DNA of 9,276 nucleotides from contig DHGE01000016.1 of the NCBI GenBank assembly GCA_002402635.1, forward strand, positions 2,046-11,321. Direction: 5' to 3'. The position numbers and the translations under genes were made by a program. Under the pieces are notes generated by a model. That model did no database searches, had not been told where the DNA came from, and worked only from the letters and a program-made list of their open reading frames with translations. Position 1 is the stretch's first letter. Every line of letters starts with the position of its first letter. Positions 1-6,651 of this stretch are shown here, piece after piece. The DNA is from Deferribacterales bacterium UBA4806 (GTDB taxonomy: Bacteria; Chrysiogenota; Deferribacteres; Deferribacterales; UBA228).

Positions 1-135
1 GCTAAATAAAATTTAATAAATTCTTCGATATTCTCTATCATATAAAATTATTTTGTCAATAATAAAACAAAAAAAACAAATGTTAAATGTATTTTCAAAA
101 ATATGACAAGACATCAAATGATTACTATATATGTT

Positions 136-152
136 CTATTATAGTATAATAG
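136..152. repeat. 17-nt near-perfect AT palindrome
   Basis: Two 8-nt arms (CTATTATA and TATAATAG) flank a single central G. It lies in the 204-nt noncoding stretch beyond the sulfatase stop codon, which is otherwise plain AT-rich sequence with no recognisable gene. It could be a weak hairpin or a protein-binding site for something left of the window; an AT-rich background also produces such palindromes by chance. Confidence 0.25.
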
Positions 153-165
153 CGTAGTGGATGAC

Positions 166-187
166 AATCTTATATATAGTTAAGATT
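166..187 (-). terminator. weak hairpin after the sulfatase gene
   Basis: AATCTTA (166-172) pairs perfectly with TAAGATT (181-187) across an 8-nt loop, starting 17 nt beyond the sulfatase stop codon at 205-207. In the minus direction no good T-tract follows, and the stem has only one G-C pair. It is at best a weak or Rho-assisted terminator for the dipeptidase-sulfatase transcript. Confidence 0.25.
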
Positions 188-204
188 AAATATTTTTTAT
201 TTTA

Positions 205-1635
205 CTATTTATTTGGCCATGTTATGCCTGCATTCAGTGGATTTATATTTGCATATTGTGGATAATCTGCTGGGAAAGAACCTTTCATAGGTGGTAAAAA
301 ATCTGTTGTCTCAAACATCCACGTACTTATAGCCTCTAATAATTCATCCTGAATATTTTTATAATTTGGATTATCTGCTAAGTTCTGCCATTCTCCATGA
401 TCTCTTTCTAAATCGTATAATTCATATATGGGAGTTGATGTATTCATATACCATCTTAAATTTCCCTGCAAAGTTCCTGCATCTCCTAATCTCATAATTT
501 CAGCAAAACTATCTGACTCATATAGATCCAAACTTGGTAGATATGCTGCCTCAGGTCTATAATTTATAATCATCTTATATTTGTCTGTTACACACCCTCT
601 CTGAGGAACCCAATTATCGTGCCAGTTCCTTTCAAAAAATGTATATCCTCTTGGAATATATTGAATTTCATTACTTAAATATGGTTTTAATGATATTCCT
701 TCAAATTCCTGTGGAATGTTTATTCCTGCGATATCCAGCCATGTTGCAGGTAGATCGATTAGTGAAATCAATTCATTTGAAATAGATCCACCTTTGATAA
801 CACCAGGCCATTTAATAATTAAAGGAACATTAACTCCAGGTTCATATAGTGTTCCCTTTGCTCTTGGAAAAGGCATGCCGTTATCACCTGACATCACAAC
901 CATAGTGTTTTGTGCTAAGTTATATTCATCTAAAAGTTCCAAAATTATACCACAATCCTTGTCAAATCTAGCTATTTCATCATAATAATATGCTAGATCT
1001 TGCCTAACTTTTGGAGTGTCAGGTAAAAATTGTGGAACAGTAACATCTTCTGGTCTGTGAGCTGGACTGAAAGCTCCTTGTCCATATGGCCTATGAGGAT
1101 CTCTTGAACCAAACCATAAAAAAAATGGTTTGCTTTTAGGTCGCTCAGTAAAAAAAGTTCTCAAAGGTTCATCATCGTCTCCATAAAAATCAAAGTTTTT
1201 CTGTATAATATCCTGATGTACTTTTCTATATGCTCCTGTATAGTAACCATTACTTTTAAATATTCTCACTATATCAGTAAATTCTGGCAAAGCATTAGCG
1301 TGTAGTCTTGATGCTCCAACTGTATGTGGAAACCTACCTGTTAAAACAGAAGCTCTACTTGGGCTGCACTGAGGTGAGGCAACATAGGCTCTATTAAACT
1401 TAATACCTTCATTCGCCATATTATCTAAATTGGGAGTTTTAATACCTTTATCACCATAACAACCCATGTGATCTCTAGTGTGATCATCTGAAAATAAAAA
1501 GACAATATTTGGCCTATTCGATTTTTGCCTGAACGCCTGTGGAAACACATTAATTTTAGATGATGAAAAAAAACCAGCTGAAAGTGCAGCTATACCAGTT
1601 GCCTTTAAAAAATCTCTTCTACTTTTTTTAAGCAT
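205..1635 (-). CDS. Tat-exported sulfatase, heparan N-sulfatase (SGSH)-like
   Basis: Sulfatase of the alkaline-phosphatase fold that hydrolyses a sulfate ester or N-sulfate, probably on a sugar, outside the cytoplasm. Numbered from the start chosen here (476 aa), the N-terminus is a twin-arginine signal (SRRDFLK, R6-R7, then a short Ala/Gly-rich core). The metal-binding pair D50-D51 follows, then CSPSRASVLTGR with C90 as the residue converted to formylglycine and R94, then K138/H140, DPHRPY with H181, and SGDNG with D251/N252 and K260. The DPHRPY, VTVPQFLPDTP and SGDNGMPFPRAKGTLYEPG segments resemble mammalian sulfamidase more than arylsulfatase A, hence the subfamily call; the real substrate is unknown. 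The start at 1635 is preferred over the ATG at 1647 because the only Shine-Dalgarno, GGAGG, lies at 1641-1645 and overlaps the upstream ATG. The gene follows the dipeptidase gene by 89 nt with no visible terminator, so co-transcription is likely. No formylglycine-generating or anSME gene is in the window. Confidence 0.9.
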   Translation of the reverse strand: MLKKSRRDFLKATGIAALSAGFFSSSKINVFPQAFRQKSNRPNIVFLFSDDHTRDHMGCYGDKGIKTPNLDNMANEGIKFNRAYVASPQCSPSRASVLTGRFPHTVGASRLHANALPEFTDIVRIFKSNGYYTGAYRKVHQDIIQKNFDFYGDDDEPLRTFFTERPKSKPFFLWFGSRDPHRPYGQGAFSPAHRPEDVTVPQFLPDTPKVRQDLAYYYDEIARFDKDCGIILELLDEYNLAQNTMVVMSGDNGMPFPRAKGTLYEPGVNVPLIIKWPGVIKGGSISNELISLIDLPATWLDIAGINIPQEFEGISLKPYLSNEIQYIPRGYTFFERNWHDNWVPQRGCVTDKYKMIINYRPEAAYLPSLDLYESDSFAEIMRLGDAGTLQGNLRWYMNTSTPIYELYDLERDHGEWQNLADNPNYKNIQDELLEAISTWMFETTDFLPPMKGSFPADYPQYANINPLNAGITWPNK

Positions 1636-1640
1636 TTTAT

Positions 1641-1645
1641 CCTCC
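1641..1645 (-). promoter_or_regulatory. ribosome binding site deciding the sulfatase start
   Basis: GGAGG on the minus strand lies 5 nt before the ATG at 1635. It overlaps the more upstream in-frame ATG at 1647, which has no Shine-Dalgarno of its own. The protein should therefore begin MLKKSRRDF, placing the twin arginines at positions 6-7, usual for Tat signals. Confidence 0.75.
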
Positions 1646-1724
1646 ATTTAATAAATTATCTTAGCATAATATTGGCACATTAAAGATTCAACAATAATAC
1701 ATAGTATTCACAGTAACTTATATC

Positions 1725-3359
1725 TTATCTCACTGGTTCAGTGTACCCAATACCTTCCAGCCACCATTCTGGTAGATTGCTGGCATTTGTACCATATATA
1801 TACCAATATTTGCTAAACAATTCATTTCCTAGTTCTTTCCAACTATTAAACCATTGGTTTGCTCTACTATATGCATAATTACTTATTAAATTTATAGCCT
1901 CATCTGGATTTTCTTTATAAATTAAAGCTGCTTGATTCTGAATTTCCTCAGTTTCTACGTATTGTGCAGTCATTATTGGATCTCTAAATTCAACAATGTC
2001 ACTTAATACATTTTTCCATGATAAGTTTGCAATCGTTTGTACATAAATATTAATCCACCAGCCAGAATTTGGGTCAAATGGTTCATAACGAGATCCTGTC
2101 TGGTAAAATTCAGGTAATTTATTCATTTTTGCCCACAAAGGTGTTAAATATGTTGTGGCAGGGTGTCCGTAACCAAACCAACTTATACCCTTTATAGGGT
2201 CAGGCAACCAACTTTTAACTTGTGAAATTTGTAAATAACATGTCCTGTGTATTCCAATAGCTCTTTCAAAACCACTCCCTCTTATGGGATTACCCCAAGG
2301 GCCACCTGCTAAACCAACCGACAAGTCATATTCTGTCCCTTGATAATAGTCTCCTTTTATTTTAAAAACATCACTTACCGATAATGGATAATCTGGAACA
2401 ACATACAAAGGATATTCTGTCTCATGTGGGCTTAATTGTAAAGATGGAGCAATTAAGTCAAAAGCTCTCCACTCCCTTCTTGAACTATAAATTGTATTAT
2501 TAGGGCAGTAAATTTCAGCAGGCCTAAATGGCTTGTTTGATTTATTATCATACCAACCTTGTCTTACAGCAAATGAAATTAGATTGGGTGAATACATAAC
2601 ATTCTTTTTATCAGCCAGATTAATATTATTAATTCTAGCACGATTTGCACTTACAAGAACTGCATTGTCAGGCAATTTAAAGGCTACCCAGATATCTCTT
2701 CCATATATTTCCATAATCCATACTTCATTGCCATCGGTGATATTTATACATTCACCGGGTTGTTTATGCCATCTATATGTATTTAATAAATCACCGATTA
2801 TTTTCACAGCTTCTTTAGCAGTAGTGGCCCTTTCTAAAGCAATATCCTGGGCTAACCAACAATCTATTATACCATCACTTTCATCTATCATAACTCTTTC
2901 TACTTCTTTACCATAGTCAGTGGAGGTATCAATTGAAATAGTGGTTTCTCCCATTGCAACACCCTTTTCATTCATAAAAGAGTAACGAGAGTGTAAATAT
3001 CTGTAAGTATGCTTAACCTGTGGCATTGAACCTACAATTCTAGCTGCAGGTGAACCTGATGGATCAATGTCAGGGTATATTGGTGGATTTTTTCCATAAT
3101 CCACATAGTCATGTGAATATATTACAATATCCCTTCTTGCATTTTCTGGCCAATCAGCCTCAGGGATTATCCACAATCTAAAATCAGCTATACTTGAATC
3201 ATCGTTATGGGTAACAATAGTCGAACCATCAATTGTTGCTTTTTTGCCTGCCGATATAGTAGTACATGTATCATAGGACTCTTCACTAATTTCAGCATTT
3301 AAAAAACTTATAAAAGACATAAAACACAATAAAATTACTCCACTCAAAGTTTTTTTCAT
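1725..3359 (-). CDS. secreted C69-family dipeptidase (PepD-like)
   Basis: Peptidase family C69 (PF03577) N-terminal-nucleophile hydrolase, expected to cleave dipeptides or release short peptides outside the cytoplasm. With the start at 3359 it is 544 aa, the usual length of the secreted Bacteroidetes-type members. A Sec signal peptide covers about residues 1-22 (MKK, then a hydrophobic core ending FLNA). A short propeptide (about 23-31) precedes C32 in the hallmark CTTISAGKKATIDGS, where Cys becomes the N-terminal nucleophile after autoprocessing. The family-like VTHNDD follows. Trp- and Tyr-rich C-terminal segments fit the family; no sorting signal or membrane anchor is seen at the C-terminus. 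The start is moved from the ATG at 3395 because GGAGAG sits just before 3359, while the upstream ATG has no Shine-Dalgarno and would put 12 mostly polar residues before the signal peptide. It is the first gene of a likely two-gene unit with the sulfatase and has a near-consensus promoter upstream. Confidence 0.88.
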   Translation of the reverse strand: MKKTLSGVILLCFMSFISFLNAEISEESYDTCTTISAGKKATIDGSTIVTHNDDSSIADFRLWIIPEADWPENARRDIVIYSHDYVDYGKNPPIYPDIDPSGSPAARIVGSMPQVKHTYRYLHSRYSFMNEKGVAMGETTISIDTSTDYGKEVERVMIDESDGIIDCWLAQDIALERATTAKEAVKIIGDLLNTYRWHKQPGECINITDGNEVWIMEIYGRDIWVAFKLPDNAVLVSANRARINNINLADKKNVMYSPNLISFAVRQGWYDNKSNKPFRPAEIYCPNNTIYSSRREWRAFDLIAPSLQLSPHETEYPLYVVPDYPLSVSDVFKIKGDYYQGTEYDLSVGLAGGPWGNPIRGSGFERAIGIHRTCYLQISQVKSWLPDPIKGISWFGYGHPATTYLTPLWAKMNKLPEFYQTGSRYEPFDPNSGWWINIYVQTIANLSWKNVLSDIVEFRDPIMTAQYVETEEIQNQAALIYKENPDEAINLISNYAYSRANQWFNSWKELGNELFSKYWYIYGTNASNLPEWWLEGIGYTEPVR

Positions 3360-3363
3360 ATAT

Positions 3364-3369
3364 CTCTCC
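3364..3369 (-). promoter_or_regulatory. ribosome binding site deciding the dipeptidase start
   Basis: GGAGAG on the minus strand, 4 nt before the ATG at 3359 (6 nt counted from its GGAG core). It selects the start that places the signal peptide directly at the N-terminus. Confidence 0.7.
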
Positions 3370-3424
3370 ACACTTTTCAAATGTTTAATATTCATATAAT
3401 AAAAAAATAATTAAATTTACTATA

Positions 3425-3453
3425 TTTATAACTCTATTTTACAATAAAGTCAA
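3425..3453 (-). promoter_or_regulatory. sigma-70-type promoter for dipeptidase-sulfatase unit
   Basis: On the minus strand TTGACT (3448-3453, 5/6 to consensus) is followed by exactly 17 nt and TATAAA (3425-3430, 5/6). Transcription would begin near 3418, giving a leader of about 60 nt before the ATG at 3359. This is the best promoter match I found in the window. It lies in the 230-nt spacer between the FBPase stop and the dipeptidase start, which otherwise shows only AT-rich sequence and no clear FBPase terminator. Confidence 0.65.
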
Positions 3454-3589
3454 AATAGTTATTGATTATAAATGAAGTTTAGTAACATAGAATAAATATA
3501 GTTATTTAAAATCAACAATATCCACTATTTTATAAACTAATAAAAAGGCAATTCGTTGTGATAAATATATTAATAAATTTAAATATAAT

Positions 3590-4684
3590 CTACTTAAATT
3601 TATCCTTTAATTTCTTCATAATCTCCGGCATAGTAGTATATTCCATGTCATCCAAACCCAATCTATGAGGCTCAAAAGGACCATGTGCTCTAAAATAATT
3701 TGCTATTATGTTGGTTTGTCTTCTAACTTCATCAAAGGCCGGGTCATCAAACATATCCTGTGGGCCTATAAGTTTCCCATTAGCTAACTGGAATCCTGCT
3801 GCAATAACTCTTGGTGGCCCATCAAACCTTGTTGGGTGTGCATCTTTAAAGGAAACAGGCATTATCGGACCATGGTGAGAGCCTCTCATCCACCCATCAA
3901 CAGTATAAGAAAAAGCAAAGGGTTCCAAAACTTCTCCAACAGCAGGAAAACCAGATTGACACCTAACAATCATAACCGGGTCATCTTTGCCAACATATTT
4001 ACCTGCAATAAGGCTTAACTTTTGTGTTGATGTCACTGCTGCAATTTCATTATCCTTTTTCCTGAAGACCTTCTTAACTAAATATCTATTTGTAGCTCCT
4101 ATAAACATCAATAGATCGTATAATGCTTCAGGGCAATTCAGTTTTATTGTTTTGTTATCTCTAATATCAAGAACTTCAAAAATAAAACCATCATGCATTG
4201 AAGGATCTATAACAAGTCCTGAAGTATTAAAGGGATCTGCAAAAATCTTATACAGAGGATAATTCCAGGCTCCGGGGGATGTTTTATCAGCCATAAAAAC
4301 AATTACAGGATCAGACTTTCTCTCAAAAAACTCCATTTCTGCAACACCAGGCCCCATTCCCTTGATATTGCCAGAGAAAGCATCTTTTAATAAATCCTGT
4401 CCTGCTCCATATAATTTAAGCTCTTTAGCCTTTTCTGTTGCTGCCTTAAAAATACTCCATGCAAGTTTATGTATTTCTTCACTTTCCTCTCCTCTTCTAT
4501 GCGTCATTATTAACTCAATATCATCACCAGCATGAGTTACATAAGAATCAATAATAATTTTCTGCTCTTTAGCTGAATTTAAAGAAGTTAATGCAATTTT
4601 TAAAAGTTCTTCATGTACCATAGAGTGGCCCACTAAACTACCAACATCGGCCTTAATAACACTCAATGTTACTTTTTCTTCCAT
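3590..4684 (-). CDS. bifunctional fructose-1,6-bisphosphate aldolase/phosphatase (type V FBPase)
   Basis: Cytosolic gluconeogenic enzyme that condenses dihydroxyacetone phosphate with glyceraldehyde-3-phosphate and dephosphorylates the resulting fructose-1,6-bisphosphate to fructose-6-phosphate in one active site. The 364-aa protein is full length for the archaeal/thermophile-type FBPA/P family. Visible family residues are KAD (D13), H20, the D54-D55 pair, Q96 and DK at 133-134 for Mg2+ binding, and Y230-V-G-K233, where K233 forms the Schiff base and Y230 is the aldolase acid/base. These correspond to Y229/K232 of the Sulfolobus tokodaii enzyme as I recall it. The C-terminal GWMRGSHHGPIMP, TRFDGPPRV and RAHGPFEPHRLG blocks are also typical. 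AAGGGGG at 4690-4696 lies 5 nt before the start. It appears to be a single-gene unit, with the terminator of the small secreted gene upstream. Its higher GC content than the surrounding genes probably reflects strong conservation. Confidence 0.95.
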   Translation of the reverse strand: MEEKVTLSVIKADVGSLVGHSMVHEELLKIALTSLNSAKEQKIIIDSYVTHAGDDIELIMTHRRGEESEEIHKLAWSIFKAATEKAKELKLYGAGQDLLKDAFSGNIKGMGPGVAEMEFFERKSDPVIVFMADKTSPGAWNYPLYKIFADPFNTSGLVIDPSMHDGFIFEVLDIRDNKTIKLNCPEALYDLLMFIGATNRYLVKKVFRKKDNEIAAVTSTQKLSLIAGKYVGKDDPVMIVRCQSGFPAVGEVLEPFAFSYTVDGWMRGSHHGPIMPVSFKDAHPTRFDGPPRVIAAGFQLANGKLIGPQDMFDDPAFDEVRRQTNIIANYFRAHGPFEPHRLGLDDMEYTTMPEIMKKLKDKFK

Positions 4685-4731
4685 ATTAACCCCCTTACAA
4701 CAAATTTTAAAATAAAAACACTCTTAACAGT

Positions 4732-4760
4732 AATCTAGATTGTTCATATCTATTTTTCAA
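4732..4760 (-). promoter_or_regulatory. possible promoter of the FBPase gene
   Basis: On the minus strand TTGAAA (4755-4760), 17 nt, then TAGATT (4732-4737). The -10 element lies inside a perfect 10-bp palindrome, AATCTAGATT (4732-4741), that could serve as an operator. The predicted start would leave a leader of about 40 nt. Other TATAAT-like sites in this very AT-rich 289-nt spacer (4685-4973) compete with it, so the assignment is tentative. Confidence 0.35.
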
Positions 4761-4845
4761 TAAATAAATTAAGCTAAAGCAATATTAAATTAAATTATAG
4801 TATAAATAAATTATATAAATAAAATAAAAAACATTTAATGCGGAG

Positions 4846-4859
4846 TTAATAATTATTAA
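4846..4859. repeat. 14-bp perfect AT palindrome upstream of FBPase gene
   Basis: TTAATAATTATTAA reads the same on both strands. It lies mid-spacer between the terminator at 4924-4963 and the FBPase gene. It might be a regulator site, but the stretch is nearly all A and T, where such palindromes are expected by chance. Confidence 0.2.
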
Positions 4860-4923
4860 ATTAAATACCTGTTTAAAATAGCTTGTTAAATAAATATAAT
4901 TTATATGATGTGAATTAAAATAT

Positions 4924-4963
4924 AAAAGTTAAAGAACCCTTTGATGAGGATTCTTTAACTTTT
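4924..4963 (-). terminator. strong Rho-independent terminator after the small secreted protein gene
   Basis: A perfect 13-bp stem, AAAAGTTAAAGAA (4924-4936) against TTCTTTAACTTTT (4951-4963), extended by CC/GG after a C-A mismatch, with an 8-nt loop. It begins 10 nt beyond the stop codon at 4974-4976. In the minus direction the stem runs into TTTTATATTTT. On the other strand the stem is also followed by a T-run, so it could stop transcription both ways, though no plus-strand gene reaches it. Confidence 0.85.
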
Positions 4964-4973
4964 CTTTATTTTT

Positions 4974-5444
4974 TTATAAAATCGTAACTACATCATCTCC
5001 ACAGGCTTTATCTCCACCACCCATTCCTAATACTCCATCACTTCTATTTGGTAAATCACCCTTTACAAGTACCGTTAACGTTTGAATACCAATATCAGTT
5101 GGAACGTTATTTATTTTAAAAGTTCTGGATTCATTTGGATCAAATCTATAGTTTTTACCCTTCCATTTTGCCACTTCTTTTGTTCCATCATATACATAGA
5201 TTGTTAATCCTTCAACATATAGACTTGTACCACTTCCTAACAATGGTTTTGGATTAGTCACGGTAACATTTAAACGAGCTCTACTCCTGTCATAAGTTGC
5301 TTTAACATCTAGATCATAATCACGTACACCACAGCGCTCTCTACCAAACATCTGAACTTGCGCATGAATTTGACTACTAAATTCAGAAGATATAAACAGA
5401 GCAAGAAAACCAATTACACTTACTAAAAAGATCCTTATTTTCAT
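4974..5444 (-). CDS. small secreted protein of unknown family
   Basis: I do not recognise this 156-aa protein. It has a clear Sec signal peptide: MKIR, a hydrophobic stretch over about residues 5-19, and a likely cleavage after IHA at residue 28. The mature part is about 128 aa. It looks all-beta, with alternating hydrophobic segments such as ARLNVTVTNPKP, LTIYVYDG and QTLTVLVKGD, which suggests an Ig-like or CARDB-like sandwich. It has exactly two cysteines in the mature part, C38 and C148, near the two ends, so a disulfide linking the termini is possible. A Gly-rich segment (GVLGMGGGDKACGDD, 137-151) sits near the C-terminus. There is no lipobox, membrane anchor or sorting motif. GGGAGGT at 5451-5457 is a strong ribosome binding site 6 nt before the start. 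Palindrome/T-tract and hairpin elements on either side indicate a monocistronic unit. It could be an adhesin subunit, inhibitor or binding protein; nothing in the sequence decides this. Confidence 0.75.
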   Translation of the reverse strand: MKIRIFLVSVIGFLALFISSEFSSQIHAQVQMFGRERCGVRDYDLDVKATYDRSRARLNVTVTNPKPLLGSGTSLYVEGLTIYVYDGTKEVAKWKGKNYRFDPNESRTFKINNVPTDIGIQTLTVLVKGDLPNRSDGVLGMGGGDKACGDDVVTIL

Positions 5445-5467
5445 AGTTAAACCTCCCTGATTTAATT

Positions 5468-5473
5468 ATTATA
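5468..5473 (-). promoter_or_regulatory. -10 element before the small secreted protein gene
   Basis: A perfect TATAAT on the minus strand, 23 nt upstream of the ATG at 5444, would start a leader of about 17 nt that just contains the ribosome binding site. The -35 position at 17-18 nt spacing is only a T-run from the palindrome's tail, so the promoter may be weak or activated. Confidence 0.35.
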
Positions 5474-5490
5474 CAATAATAGTCCTAATT

Positions 5491-5513
5491 AAAAAAATCA
5501 ATATATATTGATT
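5491..5513 (-). terminator. AT-only terminator or operator after the metallophosphoesterase gene
   Basis: AATCAATATATATTGATT (5496-5513) is a perfect 18-nt palindrome. As RNA it forms a 7-bp stem with a 4-nt loop, and in the minus direction it runs into a total of seven T residues. It starts 29 nt past the metallophosphoesterase stop codon, a typical terminator position. The stem has only two G-C pairs, so it may instead be a dyad operator for the secreted protein gene, whose -10 element lies 22 nt further on. Confidence 0.45.
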
Positions 5514-5542
5514 CAAAATTCAATAATGTATCGTAAATTAAT

Positions 5543-6634
5543 TTAAAAACCATTATTTCTCTTAATTGTAATATGTGTTACCTCTGGGTTTGCTAACACC
5601 CTTATAGGAGGGCCCCATGTTAAAGTACCATTTGATACATATAGTAAAGTTTTCTCCTTTATCTTATATAGACCAGAAGTATATTTAAAAAATAGTTTTA
5701 CTAATAATCCAAAAGGAAAAATCTGCCCATTATGAGTATGCCCTGAAAGTTGCAAATTAAAATAATTGGTTATTTCACTATTTATTACCGGTCTGTGCTT
5801 GACATAAATAATGAAAGACTTGCTATTATAATTTCTCTTTAGAAGATTTAATTCCTCAGCTGGAACATTTATAATATCTTCTATACCTATAATTGTTAAG
5901 TTTAAATCTTTTATTGTTACACTATTGTTGTTTAAAAGAGTAAATCCTGCTGACTTTATTAAACCTTCAGAATAATCTTTTCCAGCATAATATTCATGAT
6001 TGCCAAGGACTGCATATTTACCATAATCTGTTTCAAGGCTTTTGAATAATTTAATATACTTCTCTAAATCGTTATGTTGACCATCTACAAAATCTCCACC
6101 TGCAATAATAATATGTGGATTTAATTTTTTTAATATTTTGTAAACTTTGTTCACTCTTTGTTGTAAAGTCAATATTCCTAAGTGCATATCAGATATATAT
6201 GCAATATTTATATTCCTTTCTATTTTATCTGATTTGATTTTCACATGATTTATTTTAATATTATTGCTCTCGTAATAACCATATATAAAAACAACTACTG
6301 TAACAAATAGAATACTAATAAAAACATAAATATAGGAGATTTTTAGACTAACAAAATTAATTATTAGAAAAATCAGATCATAAAAAATGAGCCCTGAAAA
6401 CAATAGAAAAATAAAACCTAAATAGGAATAACAAATAAAAGCAAATAAACTTAGCAATTCTTCATTAAAATATTTACCATGTATAATATAAATTCCTACA
6501 ATCATAATAAACATAAATAATAGAATTAATAATTTATAAATTACTGTCAGTGAAAAGGCCCTATTTATACATTCATAAACATATAAATTGATCATTGAAT
6601 ATATTAAAAAAAATATGATAATAAAGGTCTTCAT
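5543..6634 (-). CDS. membrane-anchored calcineurin-like metallophosphoesterase (YkuE-like)
   Basis: Binuclear-metal phosphoesterase with a membrane N-terminus; YkuE-type relatives hydrolyse phosphoesters, and some act on lipid headgroups. From the start at 6634 (363 aa), about residues 4-121 are very hydrophobic and form roughly five membrane helices (about 4-23, 29-51, two within 60-95, and 99-121). The catalytic domain follows: SDMH (D149, H151), GGDFVDG (D181), GNHE (N212, H213), KHRP (H280) and SGHTHNGQ (H299, H301), so all five metallophosphoesterase motifs are intact. The C-terminal SNGTLTWGPPIR block is also typical of this family. The ATG at 6676 is rejected as start because it lies inside the cupin gene, while GAGAGGA (6640-6646) sits 5 nt before 6634. 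The gene follows the cupin stop by 17 nt and is surely co-transcribed with it. The domain probably faces the outside or the cytoplasm depending on helix count, which I cannot settle. Confidence 0.9.
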   Translation of the reverse strand: MKTFIIIFFLIYSMINLYVYECINRAFSLTVIYKLLILLFMFIMIVGIYIIHGKYFNEELLSLFAFICYSYLGFIFLLFSGLIFYDLIFLIINFVSLKISYIYVFISILFVTVVVFIYGYYESNNIKINHVKIKSDKIERNINIAYISDMHLGILTLQQRVNKVYKILKKLNPHIIIAGGDFVDGQHNDLEKYIKLFKSLETDYGKYAVLGNHEYYAGKDYSEGLIKSAGFTLLNNNSVTIKDLNLTIIGIEDIINVPAEELNLLKRNYNSKSFIIYVKHRPVINSEITNYFNLQLSGHTHNGQIFPFGLLVKLFFKYTSGLYKIKEKTLLYVSNGTLTWGPPIRVLANPEVTHITIKRNNGF

Positions 6635-6639
6635 CACTT

Positions 6640-6646
6640 TCCTCTC
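6640..6646 (-). promoter_or_regulatory. ribosome binding site deciding the phosphoesterase start
   Basis: GAGAGGA on the minus strand, 5 nt before the ATG at 6634. It gives a 17-nt gap to the cupin stop codon and a protein that begins directly with MKTF and its first membrane helix. Confidence 0.7.
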
Positions 6647-6651
6647 ATAGG

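Noticed and set aside
716..985. Plus-strand 89-aa open frame inside the sulfatase gene
   Set aside because: It lies antisense to conserved sulfatase sequence, has no ribosome site and no recognisable motif.
2533..2916. Plus-strand 127-aa open frame inside the dipeptidase gene
   Set aside because: Antisense to a clearly conserved C69 gene; the hydrophobic, Ser/Leu-rich protein is what the complement of such a gene would give.
3324..3326. Possible lipobox cysteine (C12) in the dipeptidase signal peptide
   Set aside because: The preceding residue is Leu and the hydrophobic core continues beyond the cysteine, so a lipoprotein signal is unlikely; the functional cysteine is C32.
3460..3589. Search for a terminator after the FBPase gene
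   Set aside because: Only weak AT stems such as TAAC/GTTA with mismatches are present; none has a stable stem followed by a T-run in the minus direction.
3836..4262. Two plus-strand open frames (60 and 91 aa) inside the FBPase gene
   Set aside because: Antisense to a highly conserved enzyme, no ribosome sites, no family features.
4764..4920. AT-rich direct-repeat-like stretch (ATTAAATTAAATT, ATAAATAAA)
   Set aside because: Low-complexity sequence without a regular unit or spacer; not a CRISPR, iteron or satellite array.
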